This document shows positions 32,944-41,668 of a stretch of 64,000 nucleotides of DNA, piece by piece (positions within the stretch are counted from its first letter, which is position 1; each line of letters begins with the position of its first letter). The notes under the pieces are model-generated. The model did not search any database, was not told the DNA's origin, and saw only the letters and a list, made by a program, of their open reading frames with translations. The DNA is from JAXMHB01 sp046346965 (lineage in GTDB: Bacteria; Pseudomonadota; Gammaproteobacteria; Xanthomonadales; SZUA-5). Position numbers and translations under genes: made by a program. The stretch is taken from positions 124,001 through 188,000 of the forward strand of contig JAXMHB010000007.1 in NCBI GenBank assembly GCA_046346965.1, read 5' to 3'.

Positions 32944-33582
32944 ATGAGTTCCGCCGCCGTTCGCCGTCTCGTGGTGGCCTCGGGCAGCATGCTGTTTGGC
33001 CTTGCGCTGGTGACGGGTTCGATTCTGTGGATGAATCGCAAGGGCGTGTTGCCGGGTGGTGACGACGGCAAGCCGGTGACGCAGATCAGCGCCGAAAAGC
33101 GCGAGAAGCCGAAGTCCACGCGCGAGGTGCAGCGGCGCGAGCCGCCGAAGAAGGCACCGCGCCGCGCACCGGCGCCGCCCAGTTTGAGCGCGGGTGCAGC
33201 CCTGTCAGGCCTGGATTTCGGTTTGCCCCAGTATGAAGCAGAGGACCTGTCGGCGCTGGGCGGCAATCTGCTCGGCGACCAGAAGGACGTGGTGATGACC
33301 GACGCGTCGGTCGATGTGCCGCCCAAGCCGACTGTCCAGACCGCCATCCCGTACCCGCTGCGCGCCAAGGCACAGGGCGTCGAGGGCTATGTGCTGCTCA
33401 GCGTGCTGATCAGCCCGACCGGGCAGGTCGAGCGCGTCAAAGTGCTGGAAGCACAGCCCGCCGGGATCTTTGAGGCGGCCGCCGAAGCCGGCGTCAAGTC
33501 GTGGAAGTTCGAGCCGGCGCAGTACCAGGGCCAGGCGGTGCGCGTCTGGGCGACGCAGCGGGTGCGGTTTGATCTGAGTTGA
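32944..33582 (+). CDS. tonB: TonB family energy transducer
   Basis: A 212-residue protein. It has one membrane anchor (about 11-31, LVVASGSMLFGLALVTGSIL), a basic and proline-rich periplasmic linker (KREKPKSTREVQRREPPKK, about 50-80) and a C-terminal TonB domain (about 130-212, IPYPLRAKAQGVEGYVLLSV, VKSWKFEPA). It transmits the proton-motive force from ExbB/ExbD to outer-membrane receptors. Good ribosome binding site (ggagg, 7 bp upstream). Confidence 0.93.
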   Translation: MSSAAVRRLVVASGSMLFGLALVTGSILWMNRKGVLPGGDDGKPVTQISAEKREKPKSTREVQRREPPKKAPRRAPAPPSLSAGAALSGLDFGLPQYEAEDLSALGGNLLGDQKDVVMTDASVDVPPKPTVQTAIPYPLRAKAQGVEGYVLLSVLISPTGQVERVKVLEAQPAGIFEAAAEAGVKSWKFEPAQYQGQAVRVWATQRVRFDLS

Positions 33583-33594
33583 GTAGGGGCGGGG

Positions 33595-33690
33595 AAAGGG
33601 GAAAAGGGAAAAGGGAAAGGGGGAAGCGGGAAGCGGGAGAGTGGGGACGGTGGTGAGTGAAGAGTGAAGAGTGAAAAGTGAAAAGTGAAG
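33595..33690. repeat. Purine-rich gtgaaaa repeat, inverted partner at 33796-33817
   Basis: From 33595 a gggaaaa-rich stretch passes into gtgaagagtgaagagtgaaa and agtgaaaagtgaag (33650-33690). The complementary ttttcacttttcacttttca lies at 33796-33815. The two can pair around a loop of about 105 bases that contains the possible starts of the TPR gene. Confidence 0.72.
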
Positions 33691-33718
33691 AAGCGCCCTG
33701 GCGACGGTCTGGAATGCA

Positions 33719-34939
33719 ATGGAGTGGGTCGTGAAAATGGATGGTTCAGTGGCTGCAGATGACAGCGGCAAACTCTGGGTGCGGCACCCATTTATTTTTC
33801 ACTTTTCACTTTTCACTGTCCTTGCGGCGATGTGTCTATTCATGGCTGCCCCGCTACACGCCGCCGATGAACCCAACTATCTGGAACTGGCGGCGCTGCT
33901 CGCGTCCGATGGCCATTACGACAAGGCGGCGGTGGAGTTTGCCAAGGTGGATCCGGCGCAGCCGGATCTGGATGCGGTGAAGTACCACACCTTGGGTGGC
34001 CTGATCGCATTGAATCTGCAGAAGCCGGAGGAGGCGGTCGCGGCCTTCGAGCGTGCGATTGCTGCGGGGCAGAGCGAGCCGACCATCTTTCTGTATCTGG
34101 CGCAGGCGCAGTTCGGGCTGGAACGCTATGCCGATGTGCTGCGCACACTGGATCGCGCTGGCGCTGCTTTTGACGCCCTGGCGGCGGTGTTTCTGATGCG
34201 CGCTCAGGCGCACTGGCTGCTGAAAGATCGCGCGCGCGCCTTTGCGGTGCTGGCGGACGGCGCCCGGCGTTTCCCGGCCAACACGCAGTTCCTGCGCCGC
34301 GAGGTCTTCTTCCTGATGGAATTGGGCCTGTATCAGGAGGCGGCCGCTCGCGGTCAAAGCTATCTGCAGCGCGTCGATGGCAAGGAAGAGGACTATGTGG
34401 CGATCGGCAACGCGCTGAAGCGCGCGCGCCAATTCGATGCCGCCTTGCGCTTTCTCGAAGCCGCGCGGCTCAAGTTCCCGGCCAGCGAGAACGTGGTCAA
34501 GGTACTCGCAGCCACCTATCTGGAGCAGGGACAGCCGCTGGCTGCGGGCGAGCTGATGTATCGCGCGTCCTTGTCCAATCCGGCGCTGAAACCCGAGGCC
34601 GCCGAGCTGTTCCGACGCGCCAAGCTGTACGCCCGCGCGCTGGCGGTGAACGCCGAGATCGGCGATCAGTCGCTGAAGCTGAAACAGCGCCTTGGCATCC
34701 TGGTCGAGCTCGGCCGCTACGCCGAGGTGCGCGGCATGGAGGGCGCGTTGACGCGCACCCGGCTGCTCGATGAAGAAGAGGTCCGCTACGCGCTGGCCTA
34801 TGCCCTCTACAAAGAAGGCGATTTCGCCGCGGCCGAAGGCCATTTGGCCAAGCTCAGCAAACCCGATCTGTTCCGCAAGGCCACGGAACTGCGTCAGTCC
34901 ATGCAGGAATGCGCGGACGAACGCTGGCGCTGCGGATGA
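33719..34939 (+). CDS. TPR-repeat periplasmic protein of the TonB-type system
   Basis: A protein of up to 406 residues. After the hydrophobic FIFHFSLFTVLAAMCLFMAA and an AHA-like cleavage site (PLHAADEP), it consists of tetratricopeptide helix pairs (for example LEAAGQ-like EPTIFLYLAQAQFGLERYADV and YALAYALYKEGDFAAAEGHL). TPR proteins of this kind accompany DUF3450/TtpC loci and probably act as a periplasmic scaffold. The start is uncertain: ATG 33719, ATG 33737 or GTG 33779, the last giving an ideal signal peptide. The sequence encoding the signal peptide is the ttttcac repeat. The stop overlaps an ATG of the receptor frame. Confidence 0.8.
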   Translation: MEWVVKMDGSVAADDSGKLWVRHPFIFHFSLFTVLAAMCLFMAAPLHAADEPNYLELAALLASDGHYDKAAVEFAKVDPAQPDLDAVKYHTLGGLIALNLQKPEEAVAAFERAIAAGQSEPTIFLYLAQAQFGLERYADVLRTLDRAGAAFDALAAVFLMRAQAHWLLKDRARAFAVLADGARRFPANTQFLRREVFFLMELGLYQEAAARGQSYLQRVDGKEEDYVAIGNALKRARQFDAALRFLEAARLKFPASENVVKVLAATYLEQGQPLAAGELMYRASLSNPALKPEAAELFRRAKLYARALAVNAEIGDQSLKLKQRLGILVELGRYAEVRGMEGALTRTRLLDEEEVRYALAYALYKEGDFAAAEGHLAKLSKPDLFRKATELRQSMQECADERWRCG

Positions 34940-34959
34940 GGCCGTCAGGCAGGATACGC

Positions 34960-37900
34960 ATGTCAAACCTTCGAACTCCCAGACACCGTCTCTCGCACGG
35001 TGCGCCTCGCCGCGGCCTGCGTCGCTCGCTGTTGGCCACTCTGCTGTCGCTGGCGCTGTCGGCGCAGGCGCAGGAGCGCGCCAGCGTCGACATCTATGCC
35101 TTCGACAGCGTGCAGGGGCCGACCGCGGACTACCGCGTGCGCGTCAACGGCAGCGTGCAACAGCCCAACGCGTATGGCGCGCTGCGCTTGGAGTTGCCGC
35201 CGGGTGAGCATCAGCTGGAGATCCTGCGCGGCGAGCAGGTGGTCCGCAGCCTGCCGCTGCGCACCGTCGCCGGCGAGGTGGCCGAGCTGATCGTCAACTT
35301 CGAGGCCGACGGCCAGGCCAATGTCAGCCTGGAGAGCTCGGCCCAGGCCGCGCGCGATCTCAAGGAAGCGGTGGCGGTCGCCGATCCCGGCGTGCTCGAA
35401 GGCCAGATCGTCAACGCCGAGAACGGCCAGCCGATCGCCGGTGCGCGCGTCTACATTGCCGGCACGCCGATCGATCTGACCACCGATGCGCAAGGGCGTT
35501 TCCGCGCCGAAGTGCCGGGCGGCAGTTACTCGGTGTCGGTGCTGGCGCCGAGCTTTGCCGCGCAGACGCTGGACGCGGTGGAGATTCCGGCCAAGGGCAA
35601 GGCGGAGCGCAACATCGAGCTGACGCCGGCGGGTTTGGAACTGCCCGAGTTCGTCGTCGTCGAGCCCTATGTCGAGGGCTCGCTGGCGGCTTTTGTCGAG
35701 GAGAAGCGCACCTCCAGCGCCGTGACCGACATCATCGGCGCCGAACAGATCTCGCGCAGCGGCGATTCCGATGCCGCTGGCGCGCTGCGCCGCGTGACCG
35801 GCCTGACGCTGGTGGACGGAAAATTCGTCTACGTGCGCGGCCTCGGTGAGCGCTATTCCTCGACGCTGCTGAACAACGCGCAGATACCCTCGCCCGATCC
35901 CACCCGGCGCGTGGTGCCGCTGGATCTGTTTCCGACCGAGATTCTGCAAGGCATCGTCATCCAAAAGACCTACACGCCGGACATGCCCGGCGAGTTCGGC
36001 GGCGGCACCATCCAGCTGCGCACGCGCGGCATGCCGGAGGGCTTCCTGGCGCGCATTCAGATCAGCGGCATCTACGCCGAAGGCACCACCGGCAGCGAGG
36101 GCTTGACCTATCGCGGCGACGACCAGGACTGGACCGGCTTCGATCACGCCCGCGCGCTGCCGCAGGCCATTGCCGAGCGCATCGCCCAGGATGGCCGCCT
36201 GCGTCCGCGCACCGCCTTCAATCCGGGTGGCGTCACGCCGGCCGAGTACGAGGCCTATGGCGAGCAGTTCGCCGGGCTCGGCTTCGACCAGCAATCCACC
36301 TCGCTGCCGCCCGGTGCAGGCTTGACCGCCTCACTCGGCAATGTCTGGGATTTCGGCGGCATCAAGGCCGGCTTCCTGTCCTCGCTGCGCTACAGCAACG
36401 AGTGGGACACGCGCGAGGAAACCCGGCGCACCTATCGCGTTGAAGGTCGCGACACGCTCGTGCTCGGCGCCGAAATCGAGCGCCTGCGCAGCGAACAGAA
36501 CATTGAATTGTCGGGCTTTTTCAACGCCGGCCTGGAGTTCGGCGAGAACCACAAGCTGAAGTCGACCACGGTGCTGGTTCGGCAGACCGCCGACGAGGCG
36601 CGTTTCTCGGAAGGCTATACCGAGGACCCGGCCGATCGCTCGCGCTTCTACCAGTCCGAATGGATCGAAAACTTCCTGATCTCCGAACAGGTCGCCGGCG
36701 AGCATCTGTTCCCGAGCTTGAGCAATCTGGCGCTCGACTGGCAATGGACCACCGCACGCGCCGGCCGCGACGCGCCGGCCAATCGCCAGTTCCGCTACGA
36801 CCGTGACGGCAGCGGCGAGTATCGCTTCTCCTCGCGCGCCGACAGCAACAGCTTCGACTACAGCGAGCTGGATGACAGCGCCGACGAGTACGCGGTGGGG
36901 CTCAAACTGCCGTGGCAGTTTGGCGAGACGTCCTCGCTCACCTTCAGCCTGGGCGCCTCGCAACTGCGGCGCCAGCGCGACTCCGGCATCCTGCGCTTCG
37001 TCTACCGTGCCAACGGCGCATTGGCGCGCGATCCGGCCACGCTGCTGCTGACGCCCGGGCAGATCCTGGTGCCGGCGAACATCGGCGCGACTGGCTTCCA
37101 GTTCGATCAGACCGGTCGCGACACCGACTTCTACACCGCCGAGCAGAGCCTGGATGGCGTCTACGCCGGCATCGATCTGGTGCTGTTCGAGGACTGGCGG
37201 ATCACGCTCGGTGCGCGTCAGGAAGACAACTTCCAGCTGGTGTCCACGGGCGACCAAAGCCAGCCTGGGGCCGAGATCACCGAGGCGCGCATCGAGACCC
37301 AGGATCTGCTGCCCTCGGCCAGCATCACCTGGGTGCGCAGCGAGAAGGACCAGTTCCGCCTCGGCTACTCGGAAACGCTGTCACGCCCGGATTTCCGCGA
37401 GCTGTCGGCGGCCCCCTTCACCGATCCCTTGCTCGACACCGAAACCATCGGCAATCCGAATCTGGTCAGCAGCAGCATCCAGAACCTCGACTTGCGCTGG
37501 GAGTATTACTACACCGACGCCGAGAGCTTCACCGTCAGCCTGTTCTCGAAGACCTTCGACAAACCCATTGAGCGCGTGCTGGTGCCCGGCACCGGCGAGC
37601 TGCTGACCTACATCAACGTCGACAGCGCCAAGCTGGCGGGCGTCGAGTTCGACATCTACAAAACGCTGGGCCTGCTCAACGATCGCCGCTGGGCCAACCC
37701 GTCCTGGCTGCCGGACTTCCAGTGGGAGAACTGGTATGTCTCCGCCAACTACGCCTACATCGACTCCACCATCGAACTCGGCTCGGCCGCCAGCATCCAG
37801 ACCACCCGCGAGCGCCCGCTGCAAGGCCAGTCGCCCTACGTGGTGAACCTGCAACTGGGCTACATCAACCCCGACTCCGGCCGCGAAGCCTCGCTGGTTT

Positions 37901-38142
37901 ACAACCGCTTCGGACGCCGCATCTCCAACGTCGGCGTCAACGGCGCCCCGGACATCTACGAAGAGCCCTTCAACCAGCTGGATTTCGTCTACAAACAATC
38001 ACTGCCGTGGTCCGGCTGGACCTTCAAGGCGCGCGCCAAAAACCTGCTCGACCCGCGCGTGGAGTTCACCCAGGGCAATGGCATCACCCGGGAGTACAGC
38101 AAGGGCCGCGAGCTGAATCTGTCGCTGGAGTGGAAGTTCTGA
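34960..38142 (+). CDS. TonB-dependent outer-membrane receptor with carboxypeptidase-regulatory-like domain
   Basis: A 1060-residue receptor, the probable client of the upstream system. A signal peptide (about 1-35) is followed by two beta-sandwich regions; the second (about 145-215) has EGQIVNAENGQPIAGARVYI, a carboxypeptidase-regulatory-like domain. The plug (about 225-380) carries VRGLGERYSSTLLNNA and GEFGGGTIQLRTRG. A long 22-strand barrel ends in LEWKF with a terminal aromatic residue. The ATG at 34960 is preceded by aggcagga; an ATG at 34936 overlaps the TPR stop. The ligand is unknown. Confidence 0.92.
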   Translation: MSNLRTPRHRLSHGAPRRGLRRSLLATLLSLALSAQAQERASVDIYAFDSVQGPTADYRVRVNGSVQQPNAYGALRLELPPGEHQLEILRGEQVVRSLPLRTVAGEVAELIVNFEADGQANVSLESSAQAARDLKEAVAVADPGVLEGQIVNAENGQPIAGARVYIAGTPIDLTTDAQGRFRAEVPGGSYSVSVLAPSFAAQTLDAVEIPAKGKAERNIELTPAGLELPEFVVVEPYVEGSLAAFVEEKRTSSAVTDIIGAEQISRSGDSDAAGALRRVTGLTLVDGKFVYVRGLGERYSSTLLNNAQIPSPDPTRRVVPLDLFPTEILQGIVIQKTYTPDMPGEFGGGTIQLRTRGMPEGFLARIQISGIYAEGTTGSEGLTYRGDDQDWTGFDHARALPQAIAERIAQDGRLRPRTAFNPGGVTPAEYEAYGEQFAGLGFDQQSTSLPPGAGLTASLGNVWDFGGIKAGFLSSLRYSNEWDTREETRRTYRVEGRDTLVLGAEIERLRSEQNIELSGFFNAGLEFGENHKLKSTTVLVRQTADEARFSEGYTEDPADRSRFYQSEWIENFLISEQVAGEHLFPSLSNLALDWQWTTARAGRDAPANRQFRYDRDGSGEYRFSSRADSNSFDYSELDDSADEYAVGLKLPWQFGETSSLTFSLGASQLRRQRDSGILRFVYRANGALARDPATLLLTPGQILVPANIGATGFQFDQTGRDTDFYTAEQSLDGVYAGIDLVLFEDWRITLGARQEDNFQLVSTGDQSQPGAEITEARIETQDLLPSASITWVRSEKDQFRLGYSETLSRPDFRELSAAPFTDPLLDTETIGNPNLVSSSIQNLDLRWEYYYTDAESFTVSLFSKTFDKPIERVLVPGTGELLTYINVDSAKLAGVEFDIYKTLGLLNDRRWANPSWLPDFQWENWYVSANYAYIDSTIELGSAASIQTTRERPLQGQSPYVVNLQLGYINPDSGREASLVYNRFGRRISNVGVNGAPDIYEEPFNQLDFVYKQSLPWSGWTFKARAKNLLDPRVEFTQGNGITREYSKGRELNLSLEWKF

Positions 38143-38154
38143 GGGGGGGGGGGG
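38143..38154. repeat. Poly-G12 tract directly after the receptor stop codon
   Basis: Twelve G residues follow the TGA stop of the receptor at 38140-38142. The tract lies outside the reading frame, so slippage would not alter the protein. Confidence 0.7.
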
Positions 38155-38195
38155 CGGCGCGCGCGTACGCCGGCCGATCGAACCAGACCTGCCCG

Positions 38196-38553
38196 GCAGC
38201 GGACAGATTTTGATCGGCATCGGGCTCGACGCGTCCGGCATCGGACGAAAATGACCCGGCGCAGGACAAGAATGACCCGACAGAGGACAAGATTGACCCG
38301 GCGCAGGACAAAAATGACCCGGTAGCGGACAGGATTGGTCCGGCAGAGGACAGATCCAGACCCGCCTACGGGCTGGCCGCGTCCGGCATCAGACGAAAAT
38401 GGCCCGGCGCCGGACAAAAATGACCCGGCATAGGACAAAAATGACTCGGCACCGGACAGAAATGGCCCGGCAGAGGACAGAAATGACCCGGCATCGGGCA
38501 ACAATGGCCCGGCAAGCAGCAAACGTGGCCCGGCATCGGGCCGGCGTGGTCCG
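38196..38553. repeat. 21-bp tandem repeat array, 17 units
   Basis: Units of 21 bp with consensus gcgcaggacaaaaatgacccg run from 38196 to 38553 with a 22-bp unit at about 364-385 (offset 38000). The period is a multiple of three, so long frames stay open in several directions; read on the minus strand each unit gives heptapeptides of the R-V-I-F-V-L-R type. Overlapping minus-strand frames (37989-38600 and 38389-39870) are by-products. No ribosome binding site or conserved domain supports a gene. Confidence 0.88.
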
Positions 38554-38599
38554 TGAACAGCGTCTATGGCCCGCTTGCCGCCCACCGACGCGTACCGCA

Positions 38600-38690
38600 A
38601 ACCGTACCGGCGACAGTGTCACGCAGTCGCCGCAGTGCCGGTCCCCCAACCCCCGCCCCCCGCCCCGCCTTTCCGCCTCTGCATCACCCC
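38600..38690. repeat. GC-rich repeat element, copy E (right half)
   Basis: The segment contains ggcgacagtgtcacgcagtc and the right-arm sequence gccggtcccccaacccccgc followed by ccccgcctttccg. It lies between the 21-bp array and phoH. No left arm is seen. Confidence 0.6.
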
Positions 38691-38850
38691 CATGCCCATT
38701 GCGCAGCGCGCGGCTTTCGCCAAGCATGCGCAGCTTCGCCGCGGGCTGCGGGTGCGCTGGGCCGATGGGATCGGCTGCTGCGGCGCACCCTGGTCCGCCT
38801 TCCGGGCCCAAGGCCCGCGCGCCTGTGGGCGCTTGTAGCCGAGACTGCTG

Positions 38851-39837
38851 ATGTCGCGTACTCCCAAAGCTGCTGCCATCGAATCCGAAACGCTGGTCCT
38901 GGAACCCGAGGACAACGAACGCCTGGCGAACCTCTGCGGGCCGTTTGACGAGCACCTGCGCGAGGTGGAGCTGCGCGTCGGTGTGGAAGTCGCCAATCGC
39001 GGCAATCTGTTCAAGATCAGCGGCGCGGCCGAGGCGGTGCGCGCGGCGACGCGCTTGCTGCGCGCTTTGTATGAGAGCGCCGCCGAGGAAACCCTGACCG
39101 CGGCCAGCGTCCACTTGGCGATCAAGGACTTGGGCGCCGACGCCTACGCCGAAACGCTGGCGGAGAGCGCCCAGGAAGTGGTGATTCGCACCAAGCGCGG
39201 CGTGGTCAAGGGCCGCGGCGCCAATCAGGTGCGCTATCTGCACGCGGTGGCGACCAATGACATCAACTTCGGCATCGGCCCGGCCGGCACCGGCAAGACC
39301 TACCTGGCGGTGGCCAGTGCGGTCGAGGCGCTGGACCGCAACCGCGTGCAGCGCATCCTGCTGGTGCGGCCGGCGGTGGAAGCCGGCGAGAAGCTCGGCT
39401 TTCTGCCCGGCGACCTGACCCAGAAGGTCGATCCCTACCTGCGCCCGCTGTACGACGCCCTCTACGAGATGATGGGCGTGGAGAAAGTCACCCGGCTGCT
39501 GGAGCGCAATGTCATCGAGATTGCGCCGCTGGCCTTCATGCGCGGACGCACGCTGAACGATGCCTTCGTGATCCTGGACGAGGCGCAGAACACCACCATC
39601 GAGCAGATGAAGATGTTTCTGACCCGCATCGGCTTCGGCACCACCGCGGTGATCACCGGTGACGTCACCCAGATCGATCTGCCGCGCAAGGATCAGTCCG
39701 GGCTGCGCCATGCCATCGAGGTGTTGAACGGGGTCGATGGGATTAGTTTTACTTTCTTCCAGAGCCAGGATGTGGTGCGCCACCCGCTGGTCGCCCGTAT
39801 CGTTCAGGCCTACGAACGCTTCGAGCAGCGCGCATGA
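38851..39837 (+). CDS. ybeZ: PhoH family ATPase (YbeZ)
   Basis: A 328-residue ATPase of the PhoH type. The P-loop is GPAGTGKTYLAVA, followed by RILLVRPAVEAGEKLGFLPG and the Walker B/DEAQN segment in VILDEAQNTTIEQMKM; FFQSQDVVRHPLVARIVQAY closes the domain. Such proteins are involved in RNA metabolism together with YbeY. The ATG at 38851 lies after the repeat region; ybeY overlaps its stop (ATGA at 39834). Confidence 0.94.
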   Translation: MSRTPKAAAIESETLVLEPEDNERLANLCGPFDEHLREVELRVGVEVANRGNLFKISGAAEAVRAATRLLRALYESAAEETLTAASVHLAIKDLGADAYAETLAESAQEVVIRTKRGVVKGRGANQVRYLHAVATNDINFGIGPAGTGKTYLAVASAVEALDRNRVQRILLVRPAVEAGEKLGFLPGDLTQKVDPYLRPLYDALYEMMGVEKVTRLLERNVIEIAPLAFMRGRTLNDAFVILDEAQNTTIEQMKMFLTRIGFGTTAVITGDVTQIDLPRKDQSGLRHAIEVLNGVDGISFTFFQSQDVVRHPLVARIVQAYERFEQRA

Positions 39838-40313
39838 GCCATGAGTTGACGCTGAGCCTGGGCGCGCCACGACGCGGCGTGCCGGCGCGAGCGTCCTTCG
39901 AACGCTGGTTGGCGGCTGCGGCGCAGGTGGCGCGCGTGCGCAAGCCGCTGGCGCTGTCGGTGCGCGTGGTCGATGAGGACGAGGGTAGGGCGCTCAATCG
40001 GCAGTACCGCCACAAAGACTACGCCACCAATGTGCTGTCCTTCCCGGCGGACCCCGCGCCATCCGGCGGCCCGCGCTTTCTGGGTGATCTGGCCCTGTGC
40101 GCGCCGGTGGTGGCGCGCGAGGCCGCCGAGCAGGGCAAGCCGCTGAAAGCGCATTACGCGCATTTGTGCATCCATGGCGTGCTGCATCTGCTCGGTTTCG
40201 ATCACGAGACCGAGGCCGAGGCCGAGCGCATGGAGGCGCTGGAAGTGCGTGCGCTGGCGGCGTTGGCGATCGCCAATCCCTATGAGAGCGCGTCCGACGC
40301 GCCCCTTTCTTGA
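39834..40313 (+). CDS. ybeY: Endoribonuclease YbeY
   Basis: A 159-residue single-strand-specific endoribonuclease that acts in rRNA 3' maturation and ribosome quality control. The zinc-binding motif is H-G-V-L-H-L-L-G-F-D-H (H..LHLLGFDH), with the typical N-terminal RVVDEDEGRALNRQYR and YATNVLSFP segments. Its ATG overlaps the phoH stop, and it sits in the common phoH-ybeY order. Confidence 0.96.
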   Translation: MSHELTLSLGAPRRGVPARASFERWLAAAAQVARVRKPLALSVRVVDEDEGRALNRQYRHKDYATNVLSFPADPAPSGGPRFLGDLALCAPVVAREAAEQGKPLKAHYAHLCIHGVLHLLGFDHETEAEAERMEALEVRALAALAIANPYESASDAPLS

Positions 40314-40329
40314 GTCAAATCTGGAACTT

Positions 40330-41535
40330 ATGAGTCCCGACCTGGATCCGATGCGTCAGCTGGAACACGCCGCCCGCCATCTGCTGGCCAGTCCCTGGGA
40401 TATGGAAGCGGCCGAACAGATCTGCGAGCGCGCCGAGCAGCTGTCGGAGACGCTGAGTGACTCCCGCCATGCCTCGCTGGCCGAAGCCATCCTCGGCTTT
40501 GCGGCGTATTTGAGCGCCTTTACCGACTCGCGCGTGGGGCCGGTGGAATCGCGCCGGGCGCAGCTGGAGACCTTGCTGGACGCGGTGTCCGAACAGCTGC
40601 AGCGGCTGGAAACCTCCACCGCGCTGGAGATCCTGACGCCGCCGGAACTGCCCGAGCCGGAAACCCTGGTGTTCGACGCCCCGGCCGCCAAGGCCGAGCC
40701 CAGTGCACCGGCGCCGGAGCCGGCGCCGAGCAAAGCCGCGGTGGACACCATCGTGTTCATCGATCCCACCGGCCGCGATGCCGGCACGCTGGGCATGGCG
40801 CTGGAGGACGTCGGCTATCTGGTGCAGCCGCTGCTGCGCCTGGACCGCCAGACAGGCCAGTGGCTGGGCAAGCCGGAGGTCAAGGCCTTGATCCTGCCGG
40901 CCGCGGGCCTGGATGTCTGGGACAAACTGCTGCAGCTCGATCCCTCGCTGGATCAGGCGCGTCGTCGCATTGGCCTGTTCGTGGTCGCCCGCACCGACGA
41001 TGCACGCCTGCGGCTGAAGGCCGGGCAGGCCGGCGCCGACGGCTTTTTCGTGCTGCCGGGCGATGTCGACGCGCTGGCGCGCGAAATCGTCGAGGTGCTG
41101 CGCGATCGCCTTGATCCCTACCGCGCGCTGATCATCGACGACGATGTGTCGATGACCATGGTGGTCGACTCGGTGCTGAAGCGCTCGGGCATGGATACCC
41201 GGGTGATCAACGATCCGATCGGCGCGCTGCCGGCGCTGGATAACTTCGTGCCGGACGTGATCCTGCTCGATCTGCACATGCCGGGGTTGTCCGGCCTCGA
41301 ACTGCTGAGTTTGTTCCGGGCGCACACCAAGACTGCGTTCACGCCGGTGGTGCTGATTTCCGGCGATGAGGACCAGGAGCGCCGCTTCGAGACGCTGACC
41401 GCCGGTGGCGATGACTATTTGATCAAGCCCTTGCGGCCCAAGCATCTGGTGGCCGCGGTCACCGGACGCGCGCAGCGTTCGCGCTGGCTGCGCCGCGCGC
41501 TGCGCCACACCACGACGCCGCTGCCCTTGCCCTGA
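40330..41535 (+). CDS. Response-regulator-like protein with two receiver-type domains
   Basis: A 401-residue protein. Residues 1-100 are helical with no assigned domain; a proline-rich linker (about 105-130) precedes a receiver-like fold without an evident phosphoacceptor aspartate (about 135-255). The C-terminal receiver (about 260-385) is complete: YRALIIDDDVSMTM, Asp314 in VILLDLHMPGLSGLELL, and Lys in YLIKPLRPKHL. No DNA-binding or output domain follows, so it is a signalling adapter. The ATG at 40330 is near the first family-like residue; it is downstream of ybeY, 16 bp away. Confidence 0.75.
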   Translation: MSPDLDPMRQLEHAARHLLASPWDMEAAEQICERAEQLSETLSDSRHASLAEAILGFAAYLSAFTDSRVGPVESRRAQLETLLDAVSEQLQRLETSTALEILTPPELPEPETLVFDAPAAKAEPSAPAPEPAPSKAAVDTIVFIDPTGRDAGTLGMALEDVGYLVQPLLRLDRQTGQWLGKPEVKALILPAAGLDVWDKLLQLDPSLDQARRRIGLFVVARTDDARLRLKAGQAGADGFFVLPGDVDALAREIVEVLRDRLDPYRALIIDDDVSMTMVVDSVLKRSGMDTRVINDPIGALPALDNFVPDVILLDLHMPGLSGLELLSLFRAHTKTAFTPVVLISGDEDQERRFETLTAGGDDYLIKPLRPKHLVAAVTGRAQRSRWLRRALRHTTTPLPLP

Positions 41536-41544
41536 GCATCCGCG

Positions 41545-41569
41545 CCGCCGCCACATACGTTTGCGGCGG
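41545..41569. promoter_or_regulatory. Hairpin upstream of thrA
   Basis: CCGCCGC (41545-41551) and GCGGCGG (41563-41569) form a 7-bp stem around an 11-base loop in the 133-bp gap before thrA. No T-run follows, and no threonine/isoleucine-rich leader peptide was found, so attenuation is not supported. Confidence 0.35.
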
Positions 41570-41668
41570 AAGGTGGATTGATTCAGGCACGCAGTCTCTG
41601 GCACTGTCGCAGGTTCGGAGCGCCGGGAGGGTCGCTCTTCCGCATCAACAAACCATGGAAGCCAGACC

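Noticed and set aside
32513..32947. 144-residue open frame in the exbD-tonB gap
   Set aside because: It merely reads the gagggcacg/cgtgccctc array (RALVPSCPRALQG repeats); no start signal or family.
38143..38154. Phase-variable poly-G switch
   Set aside because: The tract lies just after the stop codon of the receptor, so changes in length cannot shift its frame.
38196..38553. Possible CRISPR array
   Set aside because: The units are contiguous 21-mers without unique spacers and no cas genes are present; the same applies to the heptamer and 232-bp arrays.
37989..38600. Minus-strand frame with RVIFVLC-type heptapeptides
   Set aside because: Result of a 21-bp period that keeps all frames open; overlaps the receptor gene and lacks a ribosome binding site.
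41536..41668. thrL-type attenuator before thrA
   Set aside because: No short frame rich in Thr/Ile codons and no terminator with T-run; only a simple hairpin is present.
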